The translations under genes were made by a program, and so were the position numbers. DNA of 64,000 bases from Tardibacter sp963781025. GTDB taxonomy: Bacteria > Pseudomonadota > Alphaproteobacteria > Sphingomonadales > Sphingomonadaceae. Positions within the stretch are counted from its first letter, which is position 1. Every line of letters starts with the position of its first letter. Shown piece after piece: positions 1-7,934 of the stretch. The stretch lies in contig CAWADU010000003.1 of assembly GCA_963781025.1 (NCBI GenBank), forward strand, positions 434,001 to 498,000. Reading direction: 5' to 3'. The notes beneath the pieces are model-generated. The model did no database searches. It saw nothing but the letters and a program-made list of their open reading frames with translations, and was not told where the DNA came from.

Positions 1-59
1 GCATCGAACACGGCGAAGTCATTGCCGAGACCGTGCATCTTGTGAAAGGATCGCGTCAT
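1..59 (-). CDS. dapF: Diaminopimelate epimerase, N-terminal fragment cut by the window edge
   Basis: Reading the reverse strand from 59 gives ATG followed by 19 codons and two bases, with the residues KMHGLGNDFAVFDA, the hallmark N-terminus of DapF. The enzyme interconverts LL- and meso-diaminopimelate in lysine and peptidoglycan synthesis in the cytoplasm. Only the start is present, and the catalytic cysteines lie outside the window. It is divergent from the DUF924 gene that follows. Too little is left to judge integrity, but the motif is very characteristic. Confidence 0.85.
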   Translation of the reverse strand, partial: MTRSFHKMHGLGNDFAVFD

Positions 60-98
60 CGCGCGCGATTTAGGGGTTGTCAGCGCCTGAGTCCACTA

Positions 99-656
99 AT
101 GGAGGTGCCGTTGTCGACGGAAGCCGAGGAAGTACTTCATTTCTGGCTGACGGAGACGCCGGTGGAAATGCGTTTTGTCCGCGACCGGGGCGTGGACGCC
201 GCGATCCGCCAGGGGTTCGGCATCGTTCATGCGCGGCTTTCGAAGTCTGTCCCGGCAAATTGGCGGGACAGTCCGCGCAGGCTGCTTGCAGCGGTGATCG
301 TGCTCGACCAGTTCTCCCGCAACCTTTATCGCGACGATCCCCGCGCTTATCGGCAGGACGCCACGGCGCGGGCGCTGGTCAAGGATGCGCTTGCCAAGGG
401 TTGGGACCAGCGGCTGGGCGTGGAGGAGCGGTGGTTCCTCTCTCTTCCGCTGATGCACAGCGAGGATATTGCCGACCAGGACCTGTCCGTCTCGCTCTAC
501 CGGAAGCTGGGACTGCAGGAGGTGTACGACTTCGCCGTGCGCCATCGCGATCAGATCGCCCACTTCGGCCACTTTCCCCAGCGTAATGAAGTGCTTGGCC
601 GGGAAACCACCGCCGAGGAGCAAGCTTTTCTCAACGAAGCAGGTTCACGCTTCTGA
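99..656 (+). CDS. DUF924 family protein
   Basis: A protein of about 185 residues with the DUF924 (TPR-like fold) signatures FWL near the N-terminus, DQFSRNLYR in the middle (about residue 70), a RWFLSLPLMHSED segment and HFGHFPQRNEVLGR close to the C-terminus. The family is widespread in proteobacteria and has no established biochemical role. The reading frame stays open upstream, but that part is antisense to dapF. I therefore place the start at ATG 99 (MEVPLSTEAEEVLHFW); TTG 111 is an alternative. It stands alone between divergent dapF and the convergent EAL gene. Confidence 0.75.
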   Translation: MEVPLSTEAEEVLHFWLTETPVEMRFVRDRGVDAAIRQGFGIVHARLSKSVPANWRDSPRRLLAAVIVLDQFSRNLYRDDPRAYRQDATARALVKDALAKGWDQRLGVEERWFLSLPLMHSEDIADQDLSVSLYRKLGLQEVYDFAVRHRDQIAHFGHFPQRNEVLGRETTAEEQAFLNEAGSRF

Positions 657-858
657 CCGAATAACGTGACGGCCGGGGCAGGTGTTGCTGCGCCCGGTCT
701 GCCGGGTGGCGCAGGTTGGGACGTCTCGAACGCTTCGTGGCTGCCCCCTGATACCGAGGCAACCGGGGGCAAAAACGGCCACCCGCCGCCTTTGTTGCAT
801 GCGACCGGCCGCAACGCGCCGAGTTGTTGTAATACCGCAACAGGTGCCGGGTCGTTAT

Positions 859-2457
859 TTAGCCGGCCAGGCGTGCGGGCTTCCGCGCATCGATACCCGC
901 GACCACCCGCAACGGGCGGCGTGCGAGCTTGCGTGCTTCTGCGGCGGGCATGGGGCGTCCGAAGTGCCAACCCTGACCCTTTTCACACCCCAGTTCGATC
1001 AGCCGTTCCATTATCGCCGGCGTTTCCACGCCTTCGGCGGTCACTGGCAGACCGAGATTGTCCGCAAGTGCTGCGATCGAACCCGCAATGGCATAGGCCT
1101 TGGGACTCTCGTCGATCGTCTGGACAAAGCTCTTGTCGATCTTGAGCCGATCGAACGGCAGCGATCGGAGGTGCTGAAGTGACGAATAGCCCGTACCGAA
1201 ATCGTCGAGCGCCAGGCGGATGCCCTGGTTCTTCAGATTGGTCAGGATCGTCCGCGCCAGTTCGAAATCCTCGACCAGCGCACTTTCGGTGACTTCGACT
1301 TCGAGCCGGCTGGCAGGGAAGCCCGTTTCCACGAGCAATTGCAGCAGCTTTTCCGCCAGCCAGGGATCCTGCATCTGGATCGGTGAGATATTCACGGAAA
1401 GAGTGATTCCGGGGTCCCAGTTTCGCGCTTCGAGCAGGGCCGTTCTTATCACCGATTTCGAAAGCTCGGCGATCAACCCGGTTTTTTCGGCGATGTCGAT
1501 GATCCGTTCGACCGGGATGCTGCCGAAGGTGTCATGCTGCCAGCGGGCAAGCACTTCAAAGCCGACGACACGACCGGTCGCCAGATCGATCTGTTGTTCG
1601 AAAAAGGGCTGGAACTCGTTCGCGGGAATACCGGCCCGGATCGCGTCCTCGACCGCGCTGCGGCTGCGCAGCTCCATATCCATGTCGGAACCGAACCACG
1701 CGCAGTGGCCGTGGCCGCGCCGCATCGAAAAATGCATGGCCATGAGTGCACGCCGCCGCAGTTCCGGATAATCGAGTGTTTCGCCAAGCGTCGTCGCGGC
1801 GCCGATGCTGCACGTGGCGTGAAGATGCTTGTCGTTGATCGAGAATATCCAGTCGATCTTCTGGGTCATTTGCCGGACCAGGGCCACGATCTGCTGGCGA
1901 TCGAGCGACGGGCAAGTGAATGCGACGGCAAACTCGTCGGTGCCGGCATGCGCGACGATCGCCCCCGCGGGCATGATGTCGACAAGCGCATTGCCGATCT
2001 CACGCAATAGCGTTTCGGCGGTCTCGGGGCCGTGTATATCGGCGACGACTTCATGGCGATCGACATCAAGCGCGAGCATGATGATTTCGCCGCCGTTGCC
2101 GAACGCGCTGTCCTCGATCTGGCGACGGACCGACTGTTCGAAAGTTATCATGTTGGGAAGGCCGGTGACGTCGGCATGTTTATTTGCCGCTTCCTGCGCC
2201 CGTTCCAAATGCAGCAGATCGCGATAACGGCGCCACGCAAAGAGAAGGAGAGCGAGGTTGAGAAGAAACACGGTGATCATAAGCTGATCGCCCCCGACGC
2301 CAATGCCCGAACGATAAAGCGTGCGGAGCGTGCGGACGAAGGGGACGTAACTGCCGAGCAGCAAACCGCAAGAAAAGACCATGACCGCACCGCTGATGAA
2401 TTCACGGCGAGCGGTACGCGTTTTGGACACTTCGATTGCCTGGATCAGATTTATCAT
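859..2457 (-). CDS. Membrane-bound degenerate GGDEF / EAL domain protein (probable c-di-GMP phosphodiesterase)
   Basis: A protein of about 532 residues. Two N-terminal hydrophobic segments (VMVFSCGLLLGSYVPF and LMITVFLLNLALLLFAW) anchor it in the inner membrane. A GGDEF-like domain follows, in which the active-site loop reads AGTDEF where GGDEF is expected, so cyclase activity is unlikely. The C-terminal EAL domain has EVLARW at the EAL position, SVNIS, ESALVED, LALDDFGTGYSSL, KIDKSF and TAEGVET. The metal-binding Glu and Asp residues are thus present and hydrolysis of c-di-GMP is plausible. I chose ATG 2457 (MINLIQAIEV), just downstream of a GGGAAGGG stretch; an in-frame start at 2499 adds 14 residues. 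Monocistronic, divergent from ffh. Confidence 0.85.
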   Translation of the reverse strand: MINLIQAIEVSKTRTARREFISGAVMVFSCGLLLGSYVPFVRTLRTLYRSGIGVGGDQLMITVFLLNLALLLFAWRRYRDLLHLERAQEAANKHADVTGLPNMITFEQSVRRQIEDSAFGNGGEIIMLALDVDRHEVVADIHGPETAETLLREIGNALVDIMPAGAIVAHAGTDEFAVAFTCPSLDRQQIVALVRQMTQKIDWIFSINDKHLHATCSIGAATTLGETLDYPELRRRALMAMHFSMRRGHGHCAWFGSDMDMELRSRSAVEDAIRAGIPANEFQPFFEQQIDLATGRVVGFEVLARWQHDTFGSIPVERIIDIAEKTGLIAELSKSVIRTALLEARNWDPGITLSVNISPIQMQDPWLAEKLLQLLVETGFPASRLEVEVTESALVEDFELARTILTNLKNQGIRLALDDFGTGYSSLQHLRSLPFDRLKIDKSFVQTIDESPKAYAIAGSIAALADNLGLPVTAEGVETPAIMERLIELGCEKGQGWHFGRPMPAAEARKLARRPLRVVAGIDARKPARLAG

Positions 2458-2532
2458 CTCTGCGGCGGCCCTTCCCTGACATGCGGACCTTCGCAACAAA
2501 GCCTTAGGAGAAGGTTAACATTGGCTGGGCGA

Positions 2533-2561
2533 TTGACATTCGGGCGGCGGAACGGTTAGGA
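2533..2561 (+). promoter_or_regulatory. Possible sigma-70 promoter upstream of ffh
   Basis: A perfect -35 box TTGACA (2533-2538) is followed after 17 bases by TTAGGA (2556-2561), a weak -10 hexamer. It lies in the divergent gap between the EAL gene and ffh, about 105 bases before the ffh start. The strong -35 and correct spacing support it; the poor -10 lowers confidence. Confidence 0.4.
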
Positions 2562-2666
2562 GCAGGCCGCTTCGACCAATCGAAGAGCATTGTTATTCAG
2601 CGTCCACGGATGCACGCCGGCCAGCGAGTTTCGCCCGCCGGCGCGAAACTGTTTGGGAGTAAGGCC

Positions 2667-4127
2667 ATGTTCGAGAGCCTGAGCGACCGGCTTGGCGGCG
2701 TATTCGACCGCCTGCGTGGGCGCGGTGCGCTCTCCGAAAACGACGTCCGCGAGGCGATGCGCGAGGTGCGCGTGGCGCTCCTCGAGGCCGATGTCGCATT
2801 GCCCGTCGCCCGCAGCTTCGTCGACAGGCTGACAGAGGCGGCCGTTGGCCAGCAGGTGACCCGCTCGATCACGCCGGGGCAGCAGGTCGTCAAGATCGTC
2901 CATGACGGCATCGTCGAGATGCTGGGGTCTGACACCGCCGATCTCGAGCTTGATGTGACGCCGCCCGCCGTCATCATGATGGTGGGCCTTCAGGGGTCGG
3001 GCAAGACCACGACCACCGCCAAGATCGCCAAGCGGCTGACCGACAAGGGCCGCAAGAAGGTGATGATGGCGTCGCTGGACGTTGCCCGGCCGGCCGCGCA
3101 GGAACAGCTTCGCGTGCTTGGCGAACAGACCGGCGTCGTCACGCTTCCCATCGTCGCGGGGCAGCAGCCGGTCGATATCGCAAGGCGCGCGCTACAGGCG
3201 GCGAAGCTGCAGGGCTTCGACGTGCTGATGCTCGACACTGCGGGCCGTCTCCACGTCGATACGCAGTTGATGGACGAGATGAAGGCCGTCGCGCAGGTTT
3301 CCGAACCTGACGAGACGCTGCTTGTCGTCGATGCGCTGACCGGCCAGGACGCGGTCAACGTCGCGAAAAGCTTTTCCGATCAGGTGGCCCTGTCGGGCGT
3401 CGTTCTTACCCGGATGGACGGCGATGCGCGCGGTGGCGCCGCATTGTCGATGCGTGCGGTTACCGGCAAGCCGATCAAGTTCGTCGGCACGGGCGAGAAG
3501 ATCGACGCTCTGGACATTTTCGACCCGCGCCGGGTTGCGGGGCGAATCCTCGGCATGGGCGACGTCGTCAGCCTTGTCGAGCGCGCGGCCGAGACGATGG
3601 AGGCCGAGCATGCCGAAAAGCTCGCCGCCAAAATGGCCAAGGGTCAGTTCGATATGGAGGATCTGCGCGCTCAGCTGCGGCAGATGCGGAACATGGGCGG
3701 ACTCGGCGCGCTCGCATCCATGCTGCCCGGCATGAAGAAGGCGCAAGCCGCGATGGCATCGGGCGCGGTCGACGACCGCATCCTCCTTCGCATGGAAGCG
3801 ATGGTCGGCTCGATGACGCCCAAGGAGCGGACCAAGCCCGAACTGATCAATGCCAAGCGCAAGATCAGGATCGCCAAAGGTTCCGGCACCACGGTGCAGG
3901 ACGTGAACAAGCTCCTGAAGATGCATCAGGAAATGGCGACGGCCATGAAGAAGCTGAAGAAGATGGGCGGCCTGAAGGCTTTGATGGGGATGATGGGCAA
4001 AATGCCCGGCGGCGCAGGCGGCCTCGGCGGGATGCTGGGCGGCGGCGCAGGCGGCATGCCGGGGCTGCCGGGAGCTGGCGGTCCTGGAGGGCTGCCGCCG
4101 GGATTCGAGAAATTCTTGAAGCGTTAG
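2667..4127 (+). CDS. ffh: Signal recognition particle protein Ffh
   Basis: A GTPase of 486 residues that binds 4.5S RNA and signal sequences of nascent membrane proteins and delivers ribosomes to FtsY. The order is: N-terminal helical bundle (MFESLSDRLGGVFDRL), G domain with P-loop GLQGSGKTTTTAKIA (about residue 108), the DVARPAAQEQL motif, DTAGR (G3), TRMDGDARGGAALS (TKxD region) and a C-terminal M domain with the methionine-rich RNA/signal-peptide groove, ending in a Gly/Met/Pro-rich tail. ATG 2667 is preceded by GGGAGTAAGG; the longer open frame from 2610 has no family support. First gene of the ffh-rpsP-rimM-trmD-rplS cluster. Confidence 0.97.
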   Translation: MFESLSDRLGGVFDRLRGRGALSENDVREAMREVRVALLEADVALPVARSFVDRLTEAAVGQQVTRSITPGQQVVKIVHDGIVEMLGSDTADLELDVTPPAVIMMVGLQGSGKTTTTAKIAKRLTDKGRKKVMMASLDVARPAAQEQLRVLGEQTGVVTLPIVAGQQPVDIARRALQAAKLQGFDVLMLDTAGRLHVDTQLMDEMKAVAQVSEPDETLLVVDALTGQDAVNVAKSFSDQVALSGVVLTRMDGDARGGAALSMRAVTGKPIKFVGTGEKIDALDIFDPRRVAGRILGMGDVVSLVERAAETMEAEHAEKLAAKMAKGQFDMEDLRAQLRQMRNMGGLGALASMLPGMKKAQAAMASGAVDDRILLRMEAMVGSMTPKERTKPELINAKRKIRIAKGSGTTVQDVNKLLKMHQEMATAMKKLKKMGGLKALMGMMGKMPGGAGGLGGMLGGGAGGMPGLPGAGGPGGLPPGFEKFLKR

Positions 4128-4166
4128 AGATAGTTGAAGTTCAAAGTTACAGGAAGGAAGTAAGTC

Positions 4167-4637
4167 ATGTCAGTTTCCATACGTCTGGCGCGCGGTGGCG
4201 CCAAGAAGCGCCCTTACTATCGCATCGTGGTTGCCAGCAGCCGCGCTGCCCGCGACGGCCGCTTTATCGAGAAGATCGGCACCTATAATCCGCTGCTCGC
4301 CAAGGACGACCCCGCGCGTGTGACGCTTGATGTTGACCGCGCCAAGCATTGGCTGGGCGTCGGTGCGCAGCCGACCGATCGCGTTGCCCGGTTCCTCGAC
4401 GCAGTCGGTGTCAAGGAACGCGCGGCGCGCAGCAACCCCAATAAGGGCAAGCCGGGTGAAAAGGCCGTCGAGCGCGCCGAGACCCGCGCCACCAAGCTTG
4501 CCGAGGCCGAAGCCGCCGCCAATGCGCCGGTCGAGGAGGAGGCTCCGGCCGAAGAGGCCGCCGTGGAAGCCCCCGTTGAGGAAGCGGCCGCCGAAGCTCC
4601 TGCGGAAGCTCCCGCCGAGGAACAGGCCGAGGGCTAA
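4167..4637 (+). CDS. rpsP: 30S ribosomal protein S16 with long acidic C-terminal tail
   Basis: The first 85 or so residues are a canonical S16 (MSVSIRLARGGAKKRPYYRIV, then FIEKIGTYNPL), a 30S assembly protein. At 156 residues it is nearly twice the usual bacterial length of 80-90. The rest is a low-complexity Ala/Glu/Pro/Val tail from about residue 115 (repeated APVEE, APAEE and AAAEAP units). Alanine-rich S16 extensions are known in alphaproteobacteria. A purine-rich AGGAAGGAAG lies just before the ATG. Six bases separate it from rimM. Confidence 0.96.
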   Translation: MSVSIRLARGGAKKRPYYRIVVASSRAARDGRFIEKIGTYNPLLAKDDPARVTLDVDRAKHWLGVGAQPTDRVARFLDAVGVKERAARSNPNKGKPGEKAVERAETRATKLAEAEAAANAPVEEEAPAEEAAVEAPVEEAAAEAPAEAPAEEQAEG

Positions 4638-4643
4638 ATCCCT

Positions 4644-5129
4644 GTGGCTGAAGGTCTTGTCCCCCTCGCCGCCGTAGCCGGTGCTCATGGCATAGGCGGC
4701 GAGGTGCGCCTGAAGCTGTTCGCGCAAGGCATGGAAAGCCTGAAGCGCCACCGGTGTTTCGATGCCGGTGGCCGCCCGCTGACGTTGGTTGCCATCAGGC
4801 CCGACAAGGCGGGTGCGGTCGCTCGTTTCGCCGAAGTCGCCGATCGTACCGATGCCGAAAAGCTGCGCGGCACTCTGCTTGCCGTATCGCGAGAGGAGTT
4901 GCCGCCGCTGGCAGAGGGTGAATATTACCACGCCGACCTATTGGGACGCTCATGCGTTTCGACGATCGGCGAGGATCTGGGCCAGGTCGTTGCCGTCGAG
5001 AACTATGGCGCGGGCGATGTGGTCGAGATCGAACGGCCGGACGGCAAACGCTTCATGGTGCCCATGAGCCGGGAAGCTGTGCCCGAGGTCGGCGAGCGGC
5101 TGCTGGTCGAAGCGGCGTTTGCCGAATGA
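4644..5129 (+). CDS. rimM: 16S rRNA processing protein RimM
   Basis: A protein of 161 residues starting at GTG 4644. It carries the RimM N-terminal barrel (VPLAAVAGAHGIGGEVRLK) and a C-terminal PRC barrel (GEYYHADLLG, then VPMSREAVPEV). It binds S19 in the 30S head and aids maturation of the 16S 3' domain. It sits between rpsP and trmD, the classical order, and its stop overlaps the trmD start (ATGA). Confidence 0.94.
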   Translation: MAEGLVPLAAVAGAHGIGGEVRLKLFAQGMESLKRHRCFDAGGRPLTLVAIRPDKAGAVARFAEVADRTDAEKLRGTLLAVSREELPPLAEGEYYHADLLGRSCVSTIGEDLGQVVAVENYGAGDVVEIERPDGKRFMVPMSREAVPEVGERLLVEAAFAE

Positions 5130-5867
5130 GCTGGTCCGCCGCAGTCCTCACCTTATATCCCGAGATGTTTCCGGGATCGCTGGGGCAGAGCCTTGCGGGA
5201 AAGGCGCTGGTCGAGGGGCTGTGGTCGCTCGAACTCGATCCAGATTCGCGACTTCGCGACCGACAAGCATCGTTCGGTCGACGATACACCCGCTGGCGGC
5301 GGCGCGGGCATGGTCATGCGCGCGGACATATTGGCTGCGGCCGTGGACGCGGCGGTCGAGCGGTTTCCAGCCAATCCGGTGCTGGCGATGACGCCGCGCG
5401 GCAGGCCGCTCACCCAGGACCGGGTGCGCGCGCTGGCGGCGGGGCCGGGCGTCACGATCCTCTGCGGCCGGTTCGAGGGGATGGACGAGCGGCTGTTCGA
5501 GGCGCGGCCGGTCGAAGCGGTGTCGATCGGCGATTACATATTGTCGGGCGGCGAGGTGGCGGCCCAAGTTGTTCTTGATGCTTGCATCCGGCTCATTCCC
5601 GGCGTAATGGGCGCGGCTTCGAGCGGCGAGGAGGAAAGCTTCGAGGCTGACCTTCTCGAATATCCTCAATATACCCGGCCCGTTGTATGGGAAGGGCGCG
5701 CAATCCCTGAAGTGCTGCGATCGGGGGATCACGCGAAAATCGCCGCCTGGCGGAAACAAAGGGCGGAGGATGACACACGGCTAAGGCGGCCGGACATTTG
5801 GGAGCGCCATGGGGGCGCGCCGGTCCATCCGCCCTCTGGCGCGCGGCGACAAGAAGAGGACGAATGA
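5126..5867 (+). CDS. trmD: tRNA (guanine-N1)-methyltransferase TrmD, interrupted by one extra base
   Basis: TrmD makes m1G37 in tRNAs reading CNN codons from S-adenosylmethionine, using a knotted SPOUT fold. The first about 35 codons (MSWSAAVLTLYPEMFPGSLG) are in one frame. From IQIRDFATDKH onward, including DDTPAGGGAGMVMR, LCGRFEGMDERL, the YILSGGE knot motif and EYPQYTRP, the sequence is in the next frame. Removing one base at 5236/5237 (CTCGATC to CTGATC or CTCATC) gives a normal protein of 246 residues. TrmD is essential in most bacteria and the rest of the gene is intact, so this is most likely a sequencing error. As written it would be scored as a pseudogene. Confidence 0.9.
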
Positions 5868-5868
5868 G

Positions 5869-6258
5869 ATGAACCTCATCCAGACGCTCGAAGCCGAGCA
5901 GATTGCCAAGTTCAACGAGACGAAGAAGATTCCCACATTCCGCGCTGGCGATACGCTGCGCGTGGGCGTGAAGGTCGTCGAAGGCGAACGCACCCGTGTC
6001 CAGAACTATGAAGGCGTGTGCATCGCGCGTTCGAACAAGGGCATCGGTTCCAGCTTCACCGTACGCAAGATTTCATTCGGCGAGGGCGTCGAACGCGTCT
6101 TCCCGCTGTATTCGCCGAACCTCGAATCGATCGAAGTCGTCCGCCGGGGCGTCGTGCGGCGCGCGAAACTTTATTATCTGCGCGGCCGCTCGGGCAAATC
6201 GGCCCGTATTGCGGAACTCCGCGATAATCGGCCTGCCGCCGAGGTCAAAGAGGGCTGA
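5869..6258 (+). CDS. rplS: 50S ribosomal protein L19
   Basis: A protein of 129 residues at the 30S-50S interface. Recognisable segments are MNLIQTLEAEQIAK, FRAGDTLRVGVKVVEGERTR, NYEGVCIARSNKG, SFTVRKISFGEGVERVFPLYSP and RRAKLYYLRGRSGKSARI. The start at ATG 5869 follows AAGAAGAGGACGA, directly after the trmD stop. Last gene of the ffh-rplS cluster. Confidence 0.97.
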   Translation: MNLIQTLEAEQIAKFNETKKIPTFRAGDTLRVGVKVVEGERTRVQNYEGVCIARSNKGIGSSFTVRKISFGEGVERVFPLYSPNLESIEVVRRGVVRRAKLYYLRGRSGKSARIAELRDNRPAAEVKEG

Positions 6259-6292
6259 TCCCTCCCGAACTTCGGAACATAAAATTCTCGGG

Positions 6293-6327
6293 CGGCCGGG
6301 CTTCTTCGAAAAGGGAAGCGCCGGCCG
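6293..6327 (+). other. Stem-loop between rplS and asd
   Basis: The arms CGGCCGG (6293-6299) and CCGGCCG (6321-6327) are perfectly complementary and extend inward through GCTTC/GAAGC with one bulged G. The stem has about 12 pairs and a loop around TTCGAAAAGG. No T-run follows, so it is not a textbook intrinsic terminator. It could end the rplS transcript with Rho or protect the 3' end. Confidence 0.5.
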
Positions 6328-6351
6328 TTCGTCTGTTGAAGGAATGAATTC

Positions 6352-7395
6352 ATGGGTTACCGCGTGGTTGTTGTGGGCGCGACGGGCAACGTCGGCCGCG
6401 AAATGCTCAACATCCTGGCCGAGCGCCAGTTTCCGGCCGACGAAGTGGCGGCGGTCGCGTCCGCCCGCTCGACCGGCGACCGTATCGACTTTGGCGATAC
6501 CGGCAAGGAATTGACGGTCAAGAACCTCGAGCATTTCGACTTCACCGGATGGGACATGGCGCTTTTCGCGGCGGGTTCCGGACCGACCAAGATCTATGCG
6601 CCCAAGGCGGCCGAGCGGGGCTGCACGGTCATCGACAATTCGTCGCTGTTCCGCATGGACCCCGACGTGCCGCTGATCGTGCCCGAGGTAAACCCCGAGG
6701 CAATCGACGGCTATAAGAAGAAAAACATCATCGCCAACCCGAATTGCTCGACCGCGCAGTTGGTGGTCGCGCTGAAGCCGCTTCATGAGGCTGCCGGCAT
6801 CAAGCGGGTGGTCGTGTCGACCTATCAGTCGGTATCGGGTGCGGGCAAGGAAGGCATGGACGAGCTGTTCGAGCAGACGCGCGCCATCTTTGTGGGCGAT
6901 CCCAAGGAGAACAAGAAGTTCACCAAGCAGATCGCGTTCAACGTCATTCCGCATATCGACGTGTTCGTGGGACCCGATTCGGGCCTCGATGGCTACACGA
7001 AGGAAGAGTGGAAGATGACGGCCGAGACGAACAAGATTCTCGACCCGAACATCAAGCTGACGGCCACCTGCGTGCGCGTGCCGGTGTTCGTCGGACATTC
7101 GGAAGCGATCAACATCGAGTTCGAACGCCCGATCACCGTCGCGCAGGCGCAGTCGATCCTGCGTGAATCGCCCGGTGTGATGCTGATCGATAAACGCGAA
7201 GACGGCGGCTATATCACGCCCATCGAATGCGTGGGCGATTACGCCACCTTCGTCAGCCGCGTCCGCAAGGATCCGACGGTCGAGAACGGCCTCGCGCTTT
7301 GGTGCGTGTCCGACAACCTCCGCAAGGGGGCGGCGCTGAATGCCGTGCAGATCGCGGAGCTGCTCGGCAGGCGGCATCTGAAGAAGGCTGCATAA
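6352..7395 (+). CDS. asd: Aspartate-semialdehyde dehydrogenase
   Basis: A protein of 347 residues that reduces aspartyl phosphate to aspartate semialdehyde with NADPH, feeding lysine/DAP, threonine and methionine synthesis. Visible features are the N-terminal dinucleotide fold GATGNVGREML (about residue 8), SGPTKIYAPKAAERG, the catalytic cysteine in ANPNCSTAQ, and the substrate-binding CVRVPVFVGHSE with its His. The start at ATG 6352 follows GAAGGAATTC. It is transcribed in the same direction as rplS but is separated from it by a strong stem-loop. Confidence 0.97.
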   Translation: MGYRVVVVGATGNVGREMLNILAERQFPADEVAAVASARSTGDRIDFGDTGKELTVKNLEHFDFTGWDMALFAAGSGPTKIYAPKAAERGCTVIDNSSLFRMDPDVPLIVPEVNPEAIDGYKKKNIIANPNCSTAQLVVALKPLHEAAGIKRVVVSTYQSVSGAGKEGMDELFEQTRAIFVGDPKENKKFTKQIAFNVIPHIDVFVGPDSGLDGYTKEEWKMTAETNKILDPNIKLTATCVRVPVFVGHSEAINIEFERPITVAQAQSILRESPGVMLIDKREDGGYITPIECVGDYATFVSRVRKDPTVENGLALWCVSDNLRKGAALNAVQIAELLGRRHLKKAA

Positions 7396-7410
7396 CGGCC
7401 CATTATCTCA

Positions 7411-7442
7411 GCGAAGGCCGGGAATTTTGTTTCCGCCTTCGC
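7411..7442 (+). repeat. REP-like stem-loop downstream of asd
   Basis: GCGAAGGC (7411-7418) and GCCTTCGC (7435-7442) form a perfect 8-bp stem, continued inward by GGGAA/TTTCC-type pairing, and are followed by GGGAATGG. The core CCGCCTTCGCGGGAATG resembles a short palindromic intergenic repeat often seen in sphingomonads and other GC-rich proteobacteria. Only one copy is visible here, so repeat status is inferred from memory of the family. It may also stop asd transcription. Confidence 0.5.
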
Positions 7443-7487
7443 GGGAATGGCGCTGTCGCGTAGATTGCGCTCGCAGGAGGACAGTCA

Positions 7488-7934
7488 ATGCTCAGCTCCA
7501 TGACCGGCGGATGCCAGTGCGGCCGGGTGCGCTATGAGGCGCGGATCGAGGACGCCGACGCCTATCTCTGCCATTGCCGCATGTGCCAGCGCGCGACGGG
7601 CGGCGTGTCGATCGCGTTCAAGAATCTGAAAAAGGCCGATGTGCGGTGGACGACGCAAGAGCCGGACCGCTACGCTTCATCGCCCATCGCCGACCGGGGC
7701 TTTTGCGCGACGTGCGGAACGCCGCTCACCTTTGAATTTCCTGACAGCGAGAACATGGATCTGACCATCGGGTCATTCGACGATCCAGGCTATTTCGTGC
7801 CGAAGCATCATTTCGGGGTCGAGGGAAGGCTGGAGCATTGGCGTGACACCGATGGGCTGCCAGGCTATCGCACGGACGAACATGAACCCATCGTCAAGCG
7901 CTGGATGGATAAAGTTGGCAAACTCCCCGATTGA
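7488..7934 (+). CDS. GFA (glutathione-dependent formaldehyde-activating) family zinc protein
   Basis: A protein of 148 residues with the zinc-binding cysteine pattern of the GFA/CENP-V family: GGCQCGRVRY at the N-terminus, CHCRMCQRATGG about 25 residues later and FCATCGTPL near residue 70. Members bind structural and catalytic zinc. True formaldehyde activation has been shown for only a few, so the substrate here is unknown. ATG 7488 has a strong AGGAGG seven bases upstream. The next gene begins inside its 3' end. Confidence 0.82.
   Translation: MLSSMTGGCQCGRVRYEARIEDADAYLCHCRMCQRATGGVSIAFKNLKKADVRWTTQEPDRYASSPIADRGFCATCGTPLTFEFPDSENMDLTIGSFDDPGYFVPKHHFGVEGRLEHWRDTDGLPGYRTDEHEPIVKRWMDKVGKLPD

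Noticed and set aside
33..98. Start of the DUF924 protein at GTG 33
   Set aside because: That segment is antisense to the dapF N-terminus, whose KMHGLGNDF motif is unmistakable, and the family N-terminus fits ATG 99.
7411..7442. The stem-loop after asd as a standard intrinsic terminator
   Set aside because: There is no T-run after the stem, and the sequence looks more like a short palindromic repeat, so I listed it as a repeat.
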